Shown here: piece by piece, positions 19,988-31,269 of the stretch
Numbering within the stretch: position 1 is the first letter of the stretch
How the letters are laid out: every line of letters begins with the position of its first letter
Assembly (NCBI GenBank): GCA_002049455.2
Contig: KV918908.1
Span: 1 to 64,000 of the forward strand
Direction of reading: 5' to 3'
DNA length: 64,000 bases
From: Porphyra umbilicalis
Lineage: Eukaryota > Rhodophyta > Bangiophyceae > Bangiales > Bangiaceae
Position numbers and translations under genes: made by a program
Notes under the pieces: generated by a model
The model's database searches: none
What the model saw: the letters and a program-made list of their open reading frames with translations, nothing else
What the model was told of the DNA's origin: nothing

Positions 19988-22558
19988 ATGGCTGAGCAGG
20001 CGCGCTTGGTGAACGAGCTCAAAGAGGTTGCCAACCAGAGCCTCGCCCAGGGCGCCTACAGCAAAGCCCTGCGGTTGTACACGCGCGCTATTGAGGCGGA
20101 TGCTGGCAACGCGGTGCTCTACTCCAACCGTGCCGCCGCGCACTACCAGGCCGGTCAATATCAAGAGTCGCTGGAGGATGCGGAGAGCGCCATCCTCTGC
20201 GATGAGTCCTGGTGGAAGGGCCACAAGCGCAAGGCGCAGGCGCTGGTGAAGCTGGACCGCATCGAAGATGCGGTTATGGCGCTGGAGGAGGGTATCGCCG
20301 CGGCGCCAGACGCGTCTGAGCTCGCCACCATGCTCGTTTCGACGCGCTCGACGCTGGAGCGTCTGCAGACCATGTACGTGCTGCCAGGACCAGAAATGAT
20401 GAAGAAGCTCGACTCGGTGCCGGTGTTTCTCGTCACGGACCAAGAGGGCCAGCCGTTCTTCATCACCTACGACGACGGCACGCAGGCGTGCACCATCTAC
20501 TTTGACCCGACTGACGCGCAGGCGACGCTCGAGTGGATTCAAAAGGAGAATGGCCCGCAGGGGGAGAAGGCCATCCTCGCGCCCCTGTCCTTGACGCAGG
20601 CTTTTGCGTTGGCGCAGGACACGCAGCAGCAGTACCTGGATGACGAGGCGAGCGCGACGGCGGCGGCGTTGAAGAAGACGGAGCAGGCGGCCAAGGCCGC
20701 GGCGGCAGCGCCCAGGATTGAAGCTTCGCCCGCCGCCGAGGAAGCGGCGGCCGACCAACCAGAGGTCGACGACGCGGCGACCGACAAGCCAAAGGACGAA
20801 GACGCGGCGGCTGACGAGCCGAAGGACGAAGGCGCGGCGGTCGACGAGCCGAAGGATGACGACACCACTGGCGACAAGCCAGAAGACGCTGATGCCGCCG
20901 ACGACAAGCCAAAGGACGACGACGCTGCTGACGACAAGCCCGTCAAGGTGGACCCCAAGCCTAACGCGGATGCTGCCAAAGTGCCAGAAAAGGAGCCGCA
21001 GTCGCCACTTGCCTTCCAGTTCCGACCTGAGCTTCGTCAGGTTGAGGCCGCTGTTGTCCTGCTCAAGGCCATGCCCCCAGTGGGCGAGGACGGCCTGCCG
21101 CTCCCCAAGCCCGCCGCCGAAGAGGCTGCGACTGACAAGAAGGCCGATGTGCCTGAGGTTGAAGCGCCAGTGGACCCTGCTGATGATGCTACTCCCGCTA
21201 CTGCTTCTGAGCAGCCTCCGTCAGAGCCGACCGAGGCGAAGGCGGAACCAGAATCTGCTGCGCCCGCCTCGGAGGAGGCCACGGCCGCCGCAGACGGGGA
21301 CGCCCATCCGGACGCGGACGACGCACAGCCCGTTGCGGACGCCAAGGAGGGTGAGGACAAGGAGGGTGAGACCACAGAGGACGCGCCCACGGAGGACTCG
21401 CCCAAGGGGGACTCGCCCAAGGGGGACTCGCCCAAGGGGGACTCGCCCAACGAGGACTCGCCCAAGGAGGACTCGCCCAACGAGGACTCGCCCAAGGAGG
21501 ACTCGCCCAAGGAGGACTCGCCCAAGGAGGACTCGCCCAAGGAGGACTCGCCCAAGGAGGACTCGCCCAAGGAGGACTCGCCCAAGGAGGACTCGCCCAA
21601 GGAGGACTCGCCCAAGGAGGACTCGCCCGAGGAGGACTCGCCCGAGGAGGACTCGCCCGAGGAGGATGCGGCCAAGGAGGATGCGGCCAATGAGGATGCA
21701 CCCGAGGAGGATGCACCCGAGGAGGATGCACCCGAGGAGGATGCACCCGAGGAGGACGCGCCCGAGGAGGACGCGCCCGAGGAGGACGCGCCCAAGGAGG
21801 ATGCACTGAAGGAGGACGCCCCCAAGGAGAGCACATCCATTGAGAGTGCGTCCAAGGAGGACGTGCCCAAAGAGGACGTGCCCAAAGAGGACACGCCCAA
21901 CGAGGACCCACCCATGGAGGACGCAGCCAAGGAGGGCGCGGCCGACGGAGAGGAGGAGCTGACCGTGGACAACTTCAGCGGCATTCCCGTCTTCCAGGCC
22001 AAGGGCCTGACTCTGCTTCAAAACAACCAGCAGAATGTGCCCCTCTTCTTCTCCAAGTGGGACCTGGAGAAATCTTGGTCGCAACTCGCCGCGTCCAACC
22101 CCGGGGAGCCCCTGGGCGACCTGGAGATTGACGTCGGCACACTGGAGGACGTGCTTCGGCGGATGGCCGAGTCCAAGACAAAGGAGTTTGACCCCGTCAT
22201 CTTCGTGCCATCGCGGGAGGCGCTCAAGTATGTCGGCCGCGAGTTCCCCCTCGAGGACCTGACGGGCATCAAGCCGCCGCCGCCGCCTAAGGCCATGTCT
22301 GAGCAGGGCCCCCCCCCCAAGAATCTGCTGCAGCTGGCCAAGATGATGGCTGCTTCGGGCGCGAGCACCGATGAGATCCGCGAGGCCGTCCGCGCGAAGT
22401 TGGTGGAGACCAAAGAGCAGCAGCGGCTGCAGGAGTTCCTTGGCCCTGCCGGCTCCAAGCCCAAGAAGGCCCCCAAGGCTAGCCGCGTCAAGAAGGCGAC
22501 CGGCACCGACGGCAGCGGCAAGGGGCCAAATGGGAAGGCCGCCGTCTCTGCCTTCTGA
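19988..22558 (+). CDS. TPR co-chaperone fused to a split TIC22-like plastid-import domain
   Basis: 856 residues. Residues 5-110 form three TPR motifs with all carboxylate-clamp positions of Hsp70/Hsp90 co-chaperones: Lys and Asn in ELKEVANQS, Asn in YSNRAAAHY, Lys and Arg in KGHKRKAQAL. Residues about 137-215 (LDSVPVFLVTDQEGQPFFIT, then TIYFDPTDAQATLEWIQKEN) match the first half of TIC22. Residues about 657-760 (GIPVFQAKGLTLL, VPLFFSKWDLEKSW, DPVIFVPSREAL) match the second half. Between them lie about 440 acidic Ala/Asp/Glu/Pro residues, including a pentapeptide PKEDS array. TIC22 acts in the intermembrane space during plastid protein import; the TPR clamp suggests docking of a chaperone. No transit peptide is visible. 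CTTGGCAG before the Met could be an acceptor, with a donor GTATGT at 19584 after an upstream ATG (19572) reading MEAE. Confidence 0.85.
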   Translation: MAEQARLVNELKEVANQSLAQGAYSKALRLYTRAIEADAGNAVLYSNRAAAHYQAGQYQESLEDAESAILCDESWWKGHKRKAQALVKLDRIEDAVMALEEGIAAAPDASELATMLVSTRSTLERLQTMYVLPGPEMMKKLDSVPVFLVTDQEGQPFFITYDDGTQACTIYFDPTDAQATLEWIQKENGPQGEKAILAPLSLTQAFALAQDTQQQYLDDEASATAAALKKTEQAAKAAAAAPRIEASPAAEEAAADQPEVDDAATDKPKDEDAAADEPKDEGAAVDEPKDDDTTGDKPEDADAADDKPKDDDAADDKPVKVDPKPNADAAKVPEKEPQSPLAFQFRPELRQVEAAVVLLKAMPPVGEDGLPLPKPAAEEAATDKKADVPEVEAPVDPADDATPATASEQPPSEPTEAKAEPESAAPASEEATAAADGDAHPDADDAQPVADAKEGEDKEGETTEDAPTEDSPKGDSPKGDSPKGDSPNEDSPKEDSPNEDSPKEDSPKEDSPKEDSPKEDSPKEDSPKEDSPKEDSPKEDSPKEDSPEEDSPEEDSPEEDAAKEDAANEDAPEEDAPEEDAPEEDAPEEDAPEEDAPEEDAPKEDALKEDAPKESTSIESASKEDVPKEDVPKEDTPNEDPPMEDAAKEGAADGEEELTVDNFSGIPVFQAKGLTLLQNNQQNVPLFFSKWDLEKSWSQLAASNPGEPLGDLEIDVGTLEDVLRRMAESKTKEFDPVIFVPSREALKYVGREFPLEDLTGIKPPPPPKAMSEQGPPPKNLLQLAKMMAASGASTDEIREAVRAKLVETKEQQRLQEFLGPAGSKPKKAPKASRVKKATGTDGSGKGPNGKAAVSAF
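21386..21935 (+). repeat. 15-bp coding minisatellite (PKEDS / PEEDA)
   Basis: Tandem units of CCCAAGGAGGACTCG, perfect over much of 21,475-21,630, degrade into CCCGAGGAGGATGCA and related units toward 21,935. It encodes the acidic spacer of the TPR-TIC22 protein. Frame is kept because the unit is five codons long. Confidence 0.9.
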
Positions 22559-23601
22559 GCGACGTGGCCGAACATGTGTGTTTGCGCGTGTGGGAGCCGC
22601 GCGTATGCTTTTTCCTGGCAGCGTGGAGCACGGAAGGGAGTGAATTGTCCGCTGTGCTTGGGTTGTGTGCGTGATCGGCCGTTGGCGCACTGCGAGTAGC
22701 GTGTGTAACTCTTAGAGCAGTGCGCACCTGCGTCACGGGAGGGGGAAGGTCTGTCGGTGTGGGCTTCGCTCCCCTGCGGCCGGCGATTGCTCGTTAGTCT
22801 ATTTTTCGTACGCCGTTCCAGGCAGGGGACTGAGCTTCACGGTACATCTTGCGATGAGTGTGGAAAAAGATATTCTTTGACGCGGGTGCTGCGGGCCGGA
22901 CGAGGTGGCTCAACTGGCGCACGGCGCGCGGTGTCAACCGGGGTGGACGACGCCCGAGGTGCGTTGCCACGTCCCCATTTGGGGGTGTTGCGGTTCGCAC
23001 CGGCCTCGCGGCCACGATCACTGCGGTTGTCCAAGCTGCCTGCGTGATCCGACGGCTCGTCATTGTAGCTGTTACAGCCCGTTGCATGAGGGGGTGGGGG
23101 CCGGTTGATCGCCGTCGGTGGCGGTCGCCGGGCCGCCGGCTGCGGCCGCCGCGGCGGTGCTTCGCGTCTGGCCCGCCAGCCGCCACGGGGCGGCGTGCCC
23201 CATCGCAGCCACCACACCCCCTAGACGGTTGCGGCGCAGACGAGGCGGCGGTGTCATGGTGCCCGCCCCGCGCGGCGCCTTTCCCCCTGTCGACCTCGCG
23301 GGCGCCTGCGACGGCACTCTGGTGCCTTGGTTTGGCGTCCCTAGACCATTTGGTGCTATCCGCAGCGGCGGCGGCAGCAATGGCGGCAACGGCGGTGCCG
23401 GGAGGGGGGTGGCGCCGTGGGGCGGCGCGGCGCGGTACTGGACAGGGCTCCGTCTCTTCCGGGCGTTGCGCCACCCCACTGTAAGGCGATTCCAGGCATC
23501 TGGTCGGGGCGCCCTCGTTGTGTTTTTTTTGTTGCGCACCCGTGGCGTCACTGCTCACTGGCTTCCTACTTGCCGCCACTTGTCACCCCCCCCTGTACAT
23601 C
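22559..23601. other. Convergent spacer
   Basis: About 1 kb between the 3' end of the TPR-TIC22 gene and the 3' end of the zinc-finger gene. GC-rich; no supported gene. Confidence 0.4.
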
Positions 23602-24671
23602 CTACCGCGAGGCGACCGGCGTGGAGAGCGGCCGGTAGGCGGGCGGGGTCCGCCCCCACGCGGGGGCCCCCCCTGGCGGGGTGGGGGCCCCCGGCGGGGT
23701 GGGGGCCCGCCCCGGCGCCGCCGGCTGCATCCCCCCCGCCCCCCCCCCTCCGTGCGCGGCGCGCACGTGCGCGGCTAGCAGCGCGCGCGTGCGGCACCGC
23801 TTGTCGCACGACGCGCAGCCAAACGGGCGCCGCTTCTCGTGCACCAACAGCAGGTGCTCCTTGGCGTGGCCGCGGGTGCCAAACCCCCGCCCGCACCCCG
23901 GCCACGGGCATAGGTGCGGGCGCGCCTTGTGGTGCACCGTCGCCGTGTGGAGTTTGAGTTGACACGCGTAGAGGAAGGACGATGGGCAGGCGGTGCAGTG
24001 GAGCACCTGCGACCGCTCGTGGACGACGCGCACGTGGCGCAGCATGTTGGTGCGGCTGGAGAGCGTCTTGCCGCAGACGGTGCAGCGGCAGCGGGTCGCC
24101 GAGCCGGGGGGGGGGGGGGGGGGGGTGGTCCAACCGCGCCGGTGGGGACCGGCGGCGGCGCAATAGCGACGGCGGCGGCGGTGGCGGGCGTCTGCGCCAC
24201 AGGGGGTGGCGCCGACGGAAAGAAGCCAGGCTGCCGACGTGCCGCCCCCGTCTTCGGTGTCCACGCCACCCACCGACCGGGCAAAGACGGCGGGCCTGCG
24301 TCCATCGACAGCAGGCTGCTGACTTCCATCCGCCGGTCCCGGCGGGCGGCGGCCTTCGCCACCCGCCCGCCCGTGACGCCGACGCACCGGGCGGGCATGT
24401 CACCCTGGACGGCCGATAGCAGCGCCGCCGGTGACGGCAGGCGGGTGGTGGCCGACGAGGACGACGTGTCGCCCCAGCCGCCGACCTTTGGCGACACGCT
24501 TGGGAGGGTGGAGCTGGACGACCGGGCGCGGGGGGTGGTGACGGGGGTGGAGCTCACCGCCCCCCATTGCACCTGCGTGGTGGGGGACGTGGTCAGCGGC
24601 AATGGCAGCCGCTGGAAGGGGGTGGCGGTCAGCATGGTCGGCAGGCCAAGCGTCGCCAAATTCCGAGCCAT
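23602..24671 (-). CDS. C2H2 zinc-finger protein with four fingers, frameshifted at a 20-G run
   Basis: Four consecutive C2H2 fingers: CTVCGKTLSSRTNMLRHVR..H, CTACPSSFLYACQLKLH.TVH, CPWPGCGRGFGTRGHAKEHL.VH and CASCDKRCRTRALLAAHV.AAH. Fingers of this kind bind nucleic acid, and the protein is probably a nuclear transcription regulator. The region upstream of the fingers is coding-like in another frame (MARNLATLGLPTMLTATPF onward, Ser/Thr/Pro-rich, Met at 24671). The two frames meet in a run of 20 G at 24106-24125, which encodes polyproline on the coding strand. A miscounted run is the simplest explanation. An earlier Met at 24863 is possible. The C-terminal tail is Pro/Gly-rich (GGAPAWGRTPPAYRPL). 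Confidence 0.8.
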
Positions 24672-27600
24672 GACCTCGACGGAGGGACGTTGCCAGGCGC
24701 TGCCCACGCGGCGGCCGCGGGGTGGGCGAACGGCCGCTCGAAACGAGGCCGGCAGGCGGCAAGACGACGGGCGTCGACGAAACGGGTCGGTCGTTGGAGG
24801 GGCGGGCGGATGGTCCGGTGGGCGGTCAGACGGGCTGCGGGCTGGGTGACGGGTCAGGACATGGAGCGGCAAAGCAATCATGCTCCGTCCCCTCCGCCTT
24901 TTACACCCTTTCGTGCGGCGAGCTGCCGCGGTTCCTCCCCCTGCGCGATGTGCAAGCCGCCGGATGCCGCACCACTGCCACGCGATGGGGGTGCCGGGGC
25001 GCCCGCGCGAGCGCCCGCCCGTCACCAAACCGAAGTCCACAACGGGTGCCGCGGGCACGGGGAGCGGCCACAGGCGGCCAAGAGCCGCCCGCGTGGCGCG
25101 TTACCCCCAAGAACAATTGCCGCTAACAATGACGGACACCCTGGGGCGGTCTGTGCACGAAGGAACCAAGCCGGCGGTTGAGCACCCGCCTCCCGCGCGA
25201 GAGCGTGACTGGGGGCGTGTCTCCCTGGGGGCGGGCGACGCCAGAGACCACCCGGTACGGCCGCTTGGGCAGTGACAGCCGCCTGGTAGATGCGTCTGTC
25301 GATGGGCGCAGGGGGGCTGCGAGCCCACCACATGCAATGCGCGTGTGTGCATCGTGTTGAAAGTTGCCTGGGTGGCCACGAGGGCGCTCACTTTGAACAC
25401 GGGCGTCTACGCGGGTCGCCGGCTCACGTGCGCAAACGGGGCGGCCGTTTGAAAGCGGGCGGCGGGGAGGAGGGTGGACAACGCCCTATACAGGCATCTG
25501 ACTGCTGATTGAGGGGCGTCTTTGCCGTGTGTTCGGCTCGCAGGCGCGGTCGCGCGGGCCGTCGGGAGTCTCCCTGAGGGAGGCAGGGTGCCAGGTGCGG
25601 CGGCTCGAGCACCACTGCCTGACGTATCCTGTTGTCCCTCCTGTGTTCCGCCCCTCCCCCTCCCCAAGGGCCTGATTACCCGCATCGCGCCCCCCCCCCG
25701 CGCCGCGACTGAGCCACACAGCGGTCACGGGGGCCCGCCAGCCGGCCACGGGAAGACGTGCAGGGCGGGTCGGAGCTCTTCCCGCCGCCAGTGCGTGTCA
25801 CGCAAGCGGCGGCGACAGATGCGATCGGGGCGTTCAACGGGCACTGGCGGCGGTGCGGATGCGCCGCGGCTTGGCAGACGAGCGGGAACGGAGGACCAGG
25901 TGGCAGCTGTCAGGGGTGACTGTCACTGGTGTCCCCACCCTCCACCACTGCAACTGGCGACCCCGTTTTCGTGCGTGGACCGCGTCTGCAGCAGCCGCGT
26001 ATCGTGCGGCTGCGGGGTTTTCAGTTGGGGGTGTCTCCGGCTGCCTCGAATGCTCCCCTTTTTCTTTTCTTTGCAGTTGCTGTGGAGTGTCATACGACAG
26101 CAGGCTGGGCATGACTGGCACTCCTGCCCTTACATCTTTAAACGATGCCGGTTTTTTGCTCCACAGCGGCGCCGCCATGCGCCACCATGCCTGCGTCCCC
26201 GTTACGTATGGCGCTGGGGCCAATGAGTCACGTCGAGATCATCGTCGGGCCGTCTGCCGCCGCGGTGACTGTACAGTGCGACCGCGGCGGCCCGGCACCA
26301 CCGCAAATACCACGTGATGGTACTACGTTGAACTCTCTTGGTCCCGCCTCCACGCCGCGGCCAGGCTCGCAGGTGCCTGCGGCTGGGAATCAGTTGAAGG
26401 TGTCAGGATTTTTGTTCGCTCTCGCAAGGTCGCCGCCCCCGGTTCTGTGGCCGCACGAAGGGGCGAGGGAACCGCACATTTTTGTGGCGATGCGGGCGGC
26501 TAGATTCGGGTCGATCCAGCGGGTTCTCGCGGCCGCCGCAAGCCGCCCTCCCTCCGTATCGTGCGGCGCAGCTGACGGCACCACCTCGAACCGTGTGTGC
26601 AGCGTAGCCCGGTTCCCGAACCAATCGCGCGATGCATCCGGACCATTTCGGTCGGCCGGCTTGTCCCCTTCGTTGATCTCGGGCGCATCACCCCACGCTG
26701 GAACCCTTCAGAGGTGTTCTGTTATCGATCGCGTGCCTGGCCGGGCGATTCGAGTCCGACGCACGAGGGTGTCCAACAGGCCCACTTGCAACCCCCCCTG
26801 CCGACGTCCTCGTCAGCAGAGTGACTCATTCTACCCGCCCTTTCTTTCACGACGGGGAAGGTATCCAGCAGAGCGGGCACACTGGACAATGCGTCGTGCG
26901 GGTCTGCGGCTCTGACGAGAGGCGCCGTGGGCAGTGCCGCCACCATCCAATCTCTCTGTTTGACTTCACCGCGTGGCCGCAAGCGCGGAGGGAATTGTCA
27001 GCCGCGGATCGCGCTGCCCGCTGCGGCTGTTGCGGAGCTGAGCTTCCGGCTGACGAGACTGCCGACCCGAGTGGTTGGAGGTGGGTCCCGCGTGGCAGAC
27101 GGAGAGCTGGGTCGGTATGGCTCTAGGGGCGGCGGTCTTCGGGCTTTTCGAGGCCACCCACAACTGCCGTCCGCACCATGTGTTTTTCCGGCGATCATCG
27201 GCAGCTGCAGCTGGTGCCACGCCACCATAAAGAAACACCTGTTGGGCCGCCACTCGCGAAGAAAGCGGCCCCTCTGGATGTCACGCGGCGTCCCTGCCGC
27301 CTCCGGCGCATGTGCAACGCACTGGGGCAGGAGAGCTCTGTCGGTCGCTGACCCAGTTTGGCCCGGCCCTGCACATCTTCACAGACTCACGCACCAGGGC
27401 GAAGCCAGTGACGTCTGCAGTTCAACGCTCCACGGCCAAAGCAAGTGGGGCTAGGCCACCCAGCGCCACCTGATGCCTGCACGACGGCACGTGCTCCTGC
27501 ACTGGGGTAAGGAAGGGGAGGGCGTGGCGCAGTGTGAGCCATCCATAAGAATGACTCACACGGAACCGCTCAAGCTTGCGCCATTTCGCGTGCGTGTAGC

Positions 27601-28165
27601 GTGGCAATGTAGCTACGTGCGTCCCCAGTGGAACCTCATGTGGTTCAGCACGGAGTCGGGGACTGGAACTTGTCATTGATGACCCGTGCCCACTGCACGC
27701 AAGAACCTGCGGAAAACCAACGGACGCAAGCAAACAGACGCCCTTCTGCCGCTCCTTCAGGCCGACGGTCGTCGACTTCACTGTCGCTCGACAGCCACAC
27801 AGCAGTCTCCTTCGTACCTGTGAACCACCTCCAGAGGCCCGGACACGTCGTACCGCAGCGGATGGCTCTTTTCTTGGCTTGACACCTGGACGCAGACGAG
27901 TGTATTGACATGCTTCCGTTGTTGTGTCGGCCACACTCCTCTTCTGGGACGCCTTCCACTCGTTCACCGTCTGTCGTCAGGACCCCTGGCGTCCCAATGC
28001 ATGATAGCGACACTCGGATTGCCACCTCAATGGCAGTGAAGTCACTCTGCCAGTCCTCGACCCCCTGCGTCTCATCATTTTTGCACTCCGGTTCGTACGG
28101 TGTACTGACCGTATCTTCCCCCACGGTGCCCGTCCGCTCGTGGGACACCACTGTTCTAAGACCAC
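24672..28165. other. 3.5-kb stretch without a recognisable gene
   Basis: Contains several open frames up to about 250 codons on both strands (for example 26,145-26,915 plus and 27,645-28,151 minus). None shows a family motif, consistent composition or splice structure I can defend. Part of it may be old transposon sequence. The TCA target site of the large Harbinger element lies at its right end. Confidence 0.4.
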
Positions 28166-28248
28166 TCAGAGCAAACCCTGCAACGTCGGCCCCAAGTCAT
28201 ATTTGCGAAACGTGGCGCAACGTGGCGCAAACGTGTCTCATTATTAAG

Positions 28249-28420
28249 GAAATGGGGCCGGAACGCTCCCGCATCAACGTCTCCGACCCCATTTAGGCAT
28301 CATTTCGCCCAAAGCAAATGACGTAAGTACAACGCATATGTTGCTTTCAGAAATGGGGCCCGTGCCGGACCGACCCCATTCCCGACCGGAAATGGGGTCG
28401 GACCGAAGCCGACCCCATTC
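28249..28420. repeat. Subterminal AAATGGGG / CCCCATT motif cluster, left end
   Basis: GAAATGGGG recurs at about 28249, 28350 and 28388, and its inverse CGACCCCATT at about 28286, 28373 and 28411, in alternating orientation, many with a GTCGG extension. The same core appears near the right end (41,890-42,010). Clustered subterminal motifs are where Harbinger Myb-like proteins and transposases bind, so these are candidate binding sites. Confidence 0.6.
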
Positions 28421-29397
28421 TTCTATGCTCTCTCATTGGTCGAACGATTCGAAATAGTATAGAAGATAGCACGCTTAAGCGAGCAACGTGTGGGTCCACG
28501 ATCAGCCCCGGTTTTTCACAGTCATTCAGAAACTAGAAATTGTCGATCTGGACCACTCCTCTCGAAAGCGGGTTCACGGCTCTCGCCAGATATTTTGTCA
28601 CGGCATGCACAGAGGGAAGCGCGTTGGATCTTTTTGCGCCTGCGTGGCTCCCACGCATCGCTCACAGAGCAATCTGAGAGGGGAGGGGCTGTCAACCCAG
28701 GTGAGCTGCGCCTGCGGAGGGCCTCTCTGGGAGCCCTCGTGGAGGGTGGTCGTTTCACGAGGGCGGCGCGGGCCGTCGACAGCGCCGCGTGGAGGGGCGA
28801 GATTGGGCCGGTCGCTGTGCTACAGCTATTGGGGCGCCCTGACAGGAGCCTGAGGGGGTCCTGCAGCCTGAACGGTCGCGCCTGGATGGCGGGGGCCGCG
28901 ATCGGCACCGTTTGAAGGGGGGTGGCCGCCCAGCCACCGTGCATCAGTGGCCGGGGGCGCCCGCACGAGCGCTGCCTGGGGGGGTGGTGGCGGGGCATCT
29001 CGGCGTGCATCTGCAGTGGGGGGGTGGGCTGGGGTGGCTGTCCGCAGTGGTCGGCCGGGCACGCCATTCAGAGGACGGCACGGGCCGCCCGCTGCTTGCC
29101 ACCGTCGTCGTCACCCCCATCCCGCCGCCGCCGATTTTCGTCCACCCACCACACCCGTGAGCACGGCCGACGCGGCCCCTCCCCCATCGCGCCGGCCACG
29201 CGCTCTGCTCTCACGGCTGGGCTCCATCCCACTCCCCCCCCTCCTCGATCTCGCTGGGCACGCGCGCTGCTCGCACCGCTCGTCCCCCCTCCTCCCCCCC
29301 TCCTCCATTTCCACGTCGCACCAGGCGCCCCTGCTGTTCTTCCCCATTCCCACCCCGCCCCCCACGGGGTCCGGTGGTGTGCGTCCCTGCTTTCCGT

Positions 29398-30984
29398 ATG
29401 GACGTCCAGGAGGAGGAGGTCTCGGCCACCGCCGCCCTGCTGGCCGAGGACGACGGCGCGGACGTTGCTGCTGTGGTGCAGGCGCACGTCAATGTGCTCA
29501 TGGCGGTGCGCCGACGCGCGCGCGCCAAGCGCATCGCGCGACGGTGGCTTTATCGTGGCTCCACCGCGGGGCGCCGTGGCAACAAGCGCCGCGACTTTGC
29601 GGCCGGTGTGCACGCCATTTTGCGAGACTACTTCGGTGTTGGCGGTGTGCTCCCTATCTACGATGACCGGGACTTTGAGACGCGGTTCCGTGTCCCCCGC
29701 GCCGTCTTTCGGCGTATCTATTTGGCTGTTAAGGACGAGCCTTTCTTCCAACAACGCATTAATGCGACGGGCAAGCTGCAAGCGCATCCTCTGCAGAAGG
29801 TAGTGGCTGCCTTTCGAGTGATCGCCTACGGCGAGGCGGCCGACCGAGCGGACGAGTACGTGCGCCTGTCCCGGACGGTGATCGCCGAGTCGACCAAGTT
29901 GCTGATGGAGTTTATTGTCAAGCGATGGGGACCTACCTACCTGCGACGACCGAACCAAGACGAGCTCAACACCATTATGGAGCGCAACAAGGAACGCGGG
30001 ATGCCGGGGTGCATGGGCTCCCTCGACTGTTGCCACTGGGAGTGGCACCAGTGCCCGACGGGGATGGCGGGGGCGTACCAGAGTCGCAAGGGCAAGCGGG
30101 GCATCGTCGTAGAAGCTGTGTGTGACGAGGACCTGTGGGTGTGGCACCTGTTTGTTGGGGCCCCCGGCAGTCTGAACGACATCAACGTCATGCAGCAGTC
30201 GCCGCTGTACCTGGACGTCACTGGCGGCAGGTGGCCGCCTCGCGGCACGCCCTTTACTATCAATGGCCGCACCCGCACGCTACCCTACTACCTTGTCGAC
30301 GGGATTTACCCGCGCTACGCTTTTCTGATGTCGCCACACCCCAAGCCGTCCACCGAGGAGCAGACGACGTTCAACCGCCTCCAAGAGGCCATCCGAAAGG
30401 ACGTGGAGCGGCTGTTTGGCGTATTGATGAAGCGCTTTCACGTTGCGCTCCACCCTGGGCGCTACCGCTCTGTGTCGCAGCTAGTGACGACCTACAAGGC
30501 CATTTGCATTCTGCATAACATGTGTGTGGAGAGTCGACGTAGCAACTTTTTGAGTCGCCGTCGACGTGCGGTGGGGGGTGATGGTGGGACTAACTGTGGC
30601 GTAGGTGGCGATGCTGGCGGCGGGTCAGATGGGGGGGAAGGACAGAGCGGTGGGACACCAGCTGGCGGCATTGCTGCCGCCGGGGCAGTTGCACCTGGCG
30701 GCGGCAGTCCCGGTGGCGTCGGCGGTGTTATTGCTGCCGCCGGGGCTCCAGCACCTGGCGGTGGCGTCAGCGGCGTCGCTGCGGCAATGGATAACATTGA
30801 CGCCGTCGGCAACGCGCCCCCTGCTCTTAATCCCGTCGCCCACCCGCCTGCCGCTGGCATGGCTGCCATTTTTGATGCTTGGGCTGAGACGCAGAATGTG
30901 CAGGAGAACGAGCGCCTGCGAGCTGACCTGACCGCGGACATTTATCGCGACCGAGGCGAACTGCTTGCCCCGTACATTGGGTGA
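29398..30984 (+). CDS. PIF/Harbinger DDE transposase, intact
   Basis: 528 residues, single frame. It belongs to the plant-type Harbinger DDE nuclease family, which cuts and pastes the element. The catalytic triad is visible: Asp210 in GSLDCCHWEW, Asp301 in YLVDGIYPRY and Glu338 in RKDVERLFGVL. Family blocks surround them: GIVVEAVCDEDLWVWHLFVG, APGSLNDINVMQQSPLY and AICILHNMCVE. The N-terminal 70 residues are basic (AVRRRARAKRIARRW), fitting DNA binding. The last 150 residues are Gly/Ala-rich with a short acidic helical end (QENERLRADLTADIYRDRGE). Start: Met at 29398; an upstream in-frame Met at 29374 adds eight residues. Compared with the decayed copy at 4.4-6.7 kb no stop or shift is present. 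A T-rich hairpin motif follows the stop at 31014. Confidence 0.93.
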   Translation: MDVQEEEVSATAALLAEDDGADVAAVVQAHVNVLMAVRRRARAKRIARRWLYRGSTAGRRGNKRRDFAAGVHAILRDYFGVGGVLPIYDDRDFETRFRVPRAVFRRIYLAVKDEPFFQQRINATGKLQAHPLQKVVAAFRVIAYGEAADRADEYVRLSRTVIAESTKLLMEFIVKRWGPTYLRRPNQDELNTIMERNKERGMPGCMGSLDCCHWEWHQCPTGMAGAYQSRKGKRGIVVEAVCDEDLWVWHLFVGAPGSLNDINVMQQSPLYLDVTGGRWPPRGTPFTINGRTRTLPYYLVDGIYPRYAFLMSPHPKPSTEEQTTFNRLQEAIRKDVERLFGVLMKRFHVALHPGRYRSVSQLVTTYKAICILHNMCVESRRSNFLSRRRRAVGGDGGTNCGVGGDAGGGSDGGEGQSGGTPAGGIAAAGAVAPGGGSPGGVGGVIAAAGAPAPGGGVSGVAAAMDNIDAVGNAPPALNPVAHPPAAGMAAIFDAWAETQNVQENERLRADLTADIYRDRGELLAPYIG

Positions 30985-31013
30985 CGCGATGTAGGGCGTA
31001 GTAGAGTAGACAC

Positions 31014-31056
31014 AAAGGTTTTTTTTTCCCGCTGGGCAGGGTTTTTTTTCCTACAC
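31014..31056 (+). terminator. T-rich hairpin motif after the transposase stop
   Basis: AAAGG, nine T, CCC-GCTGGGCA-GGG (a small hairpin), eight T, CCTACAC. The same arrangement in inverted orientation follows the Myb-like gene at 37877-37920. It sits 30 bp after the transposase stop. A role in 3'-end formation is inferred from position and from conservation between the two genes. Confidence 0.45.
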
Positions 31057-31269
31057 ACCTTTGCTACGATCGTTCGAATGGCGGGAGGCCCCCAGCGCCG
31101 CTAACCCGGAGTGACTAGCCGACGGGTCCGGCGGGGGATCCCCCGGGCTGCCTCGGCCGCGGTCGTCGCCGTCGTGAGGGCCGCCCGCGCCGGCCCGCCG
31201 CGGCCTCCACACGGTGGCAACCCGTGGTCATGCTGGCGCTCGCGGCTCCCGCGCCGGTGGCCGCGCAGC

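Noticed and set aside
21386-21935. 15-bp repeats as a CRISPR-like array
   Set aside because: Contiguous repeats without spacers, in frame inside a protein gene of a eukaryote.
26145-28151. Open frames between the zinc-finger gene and the Harbinger element
   Set aside because: No motif, splice structure or consistent coding signal; overlapping frames on both strands are equally long.
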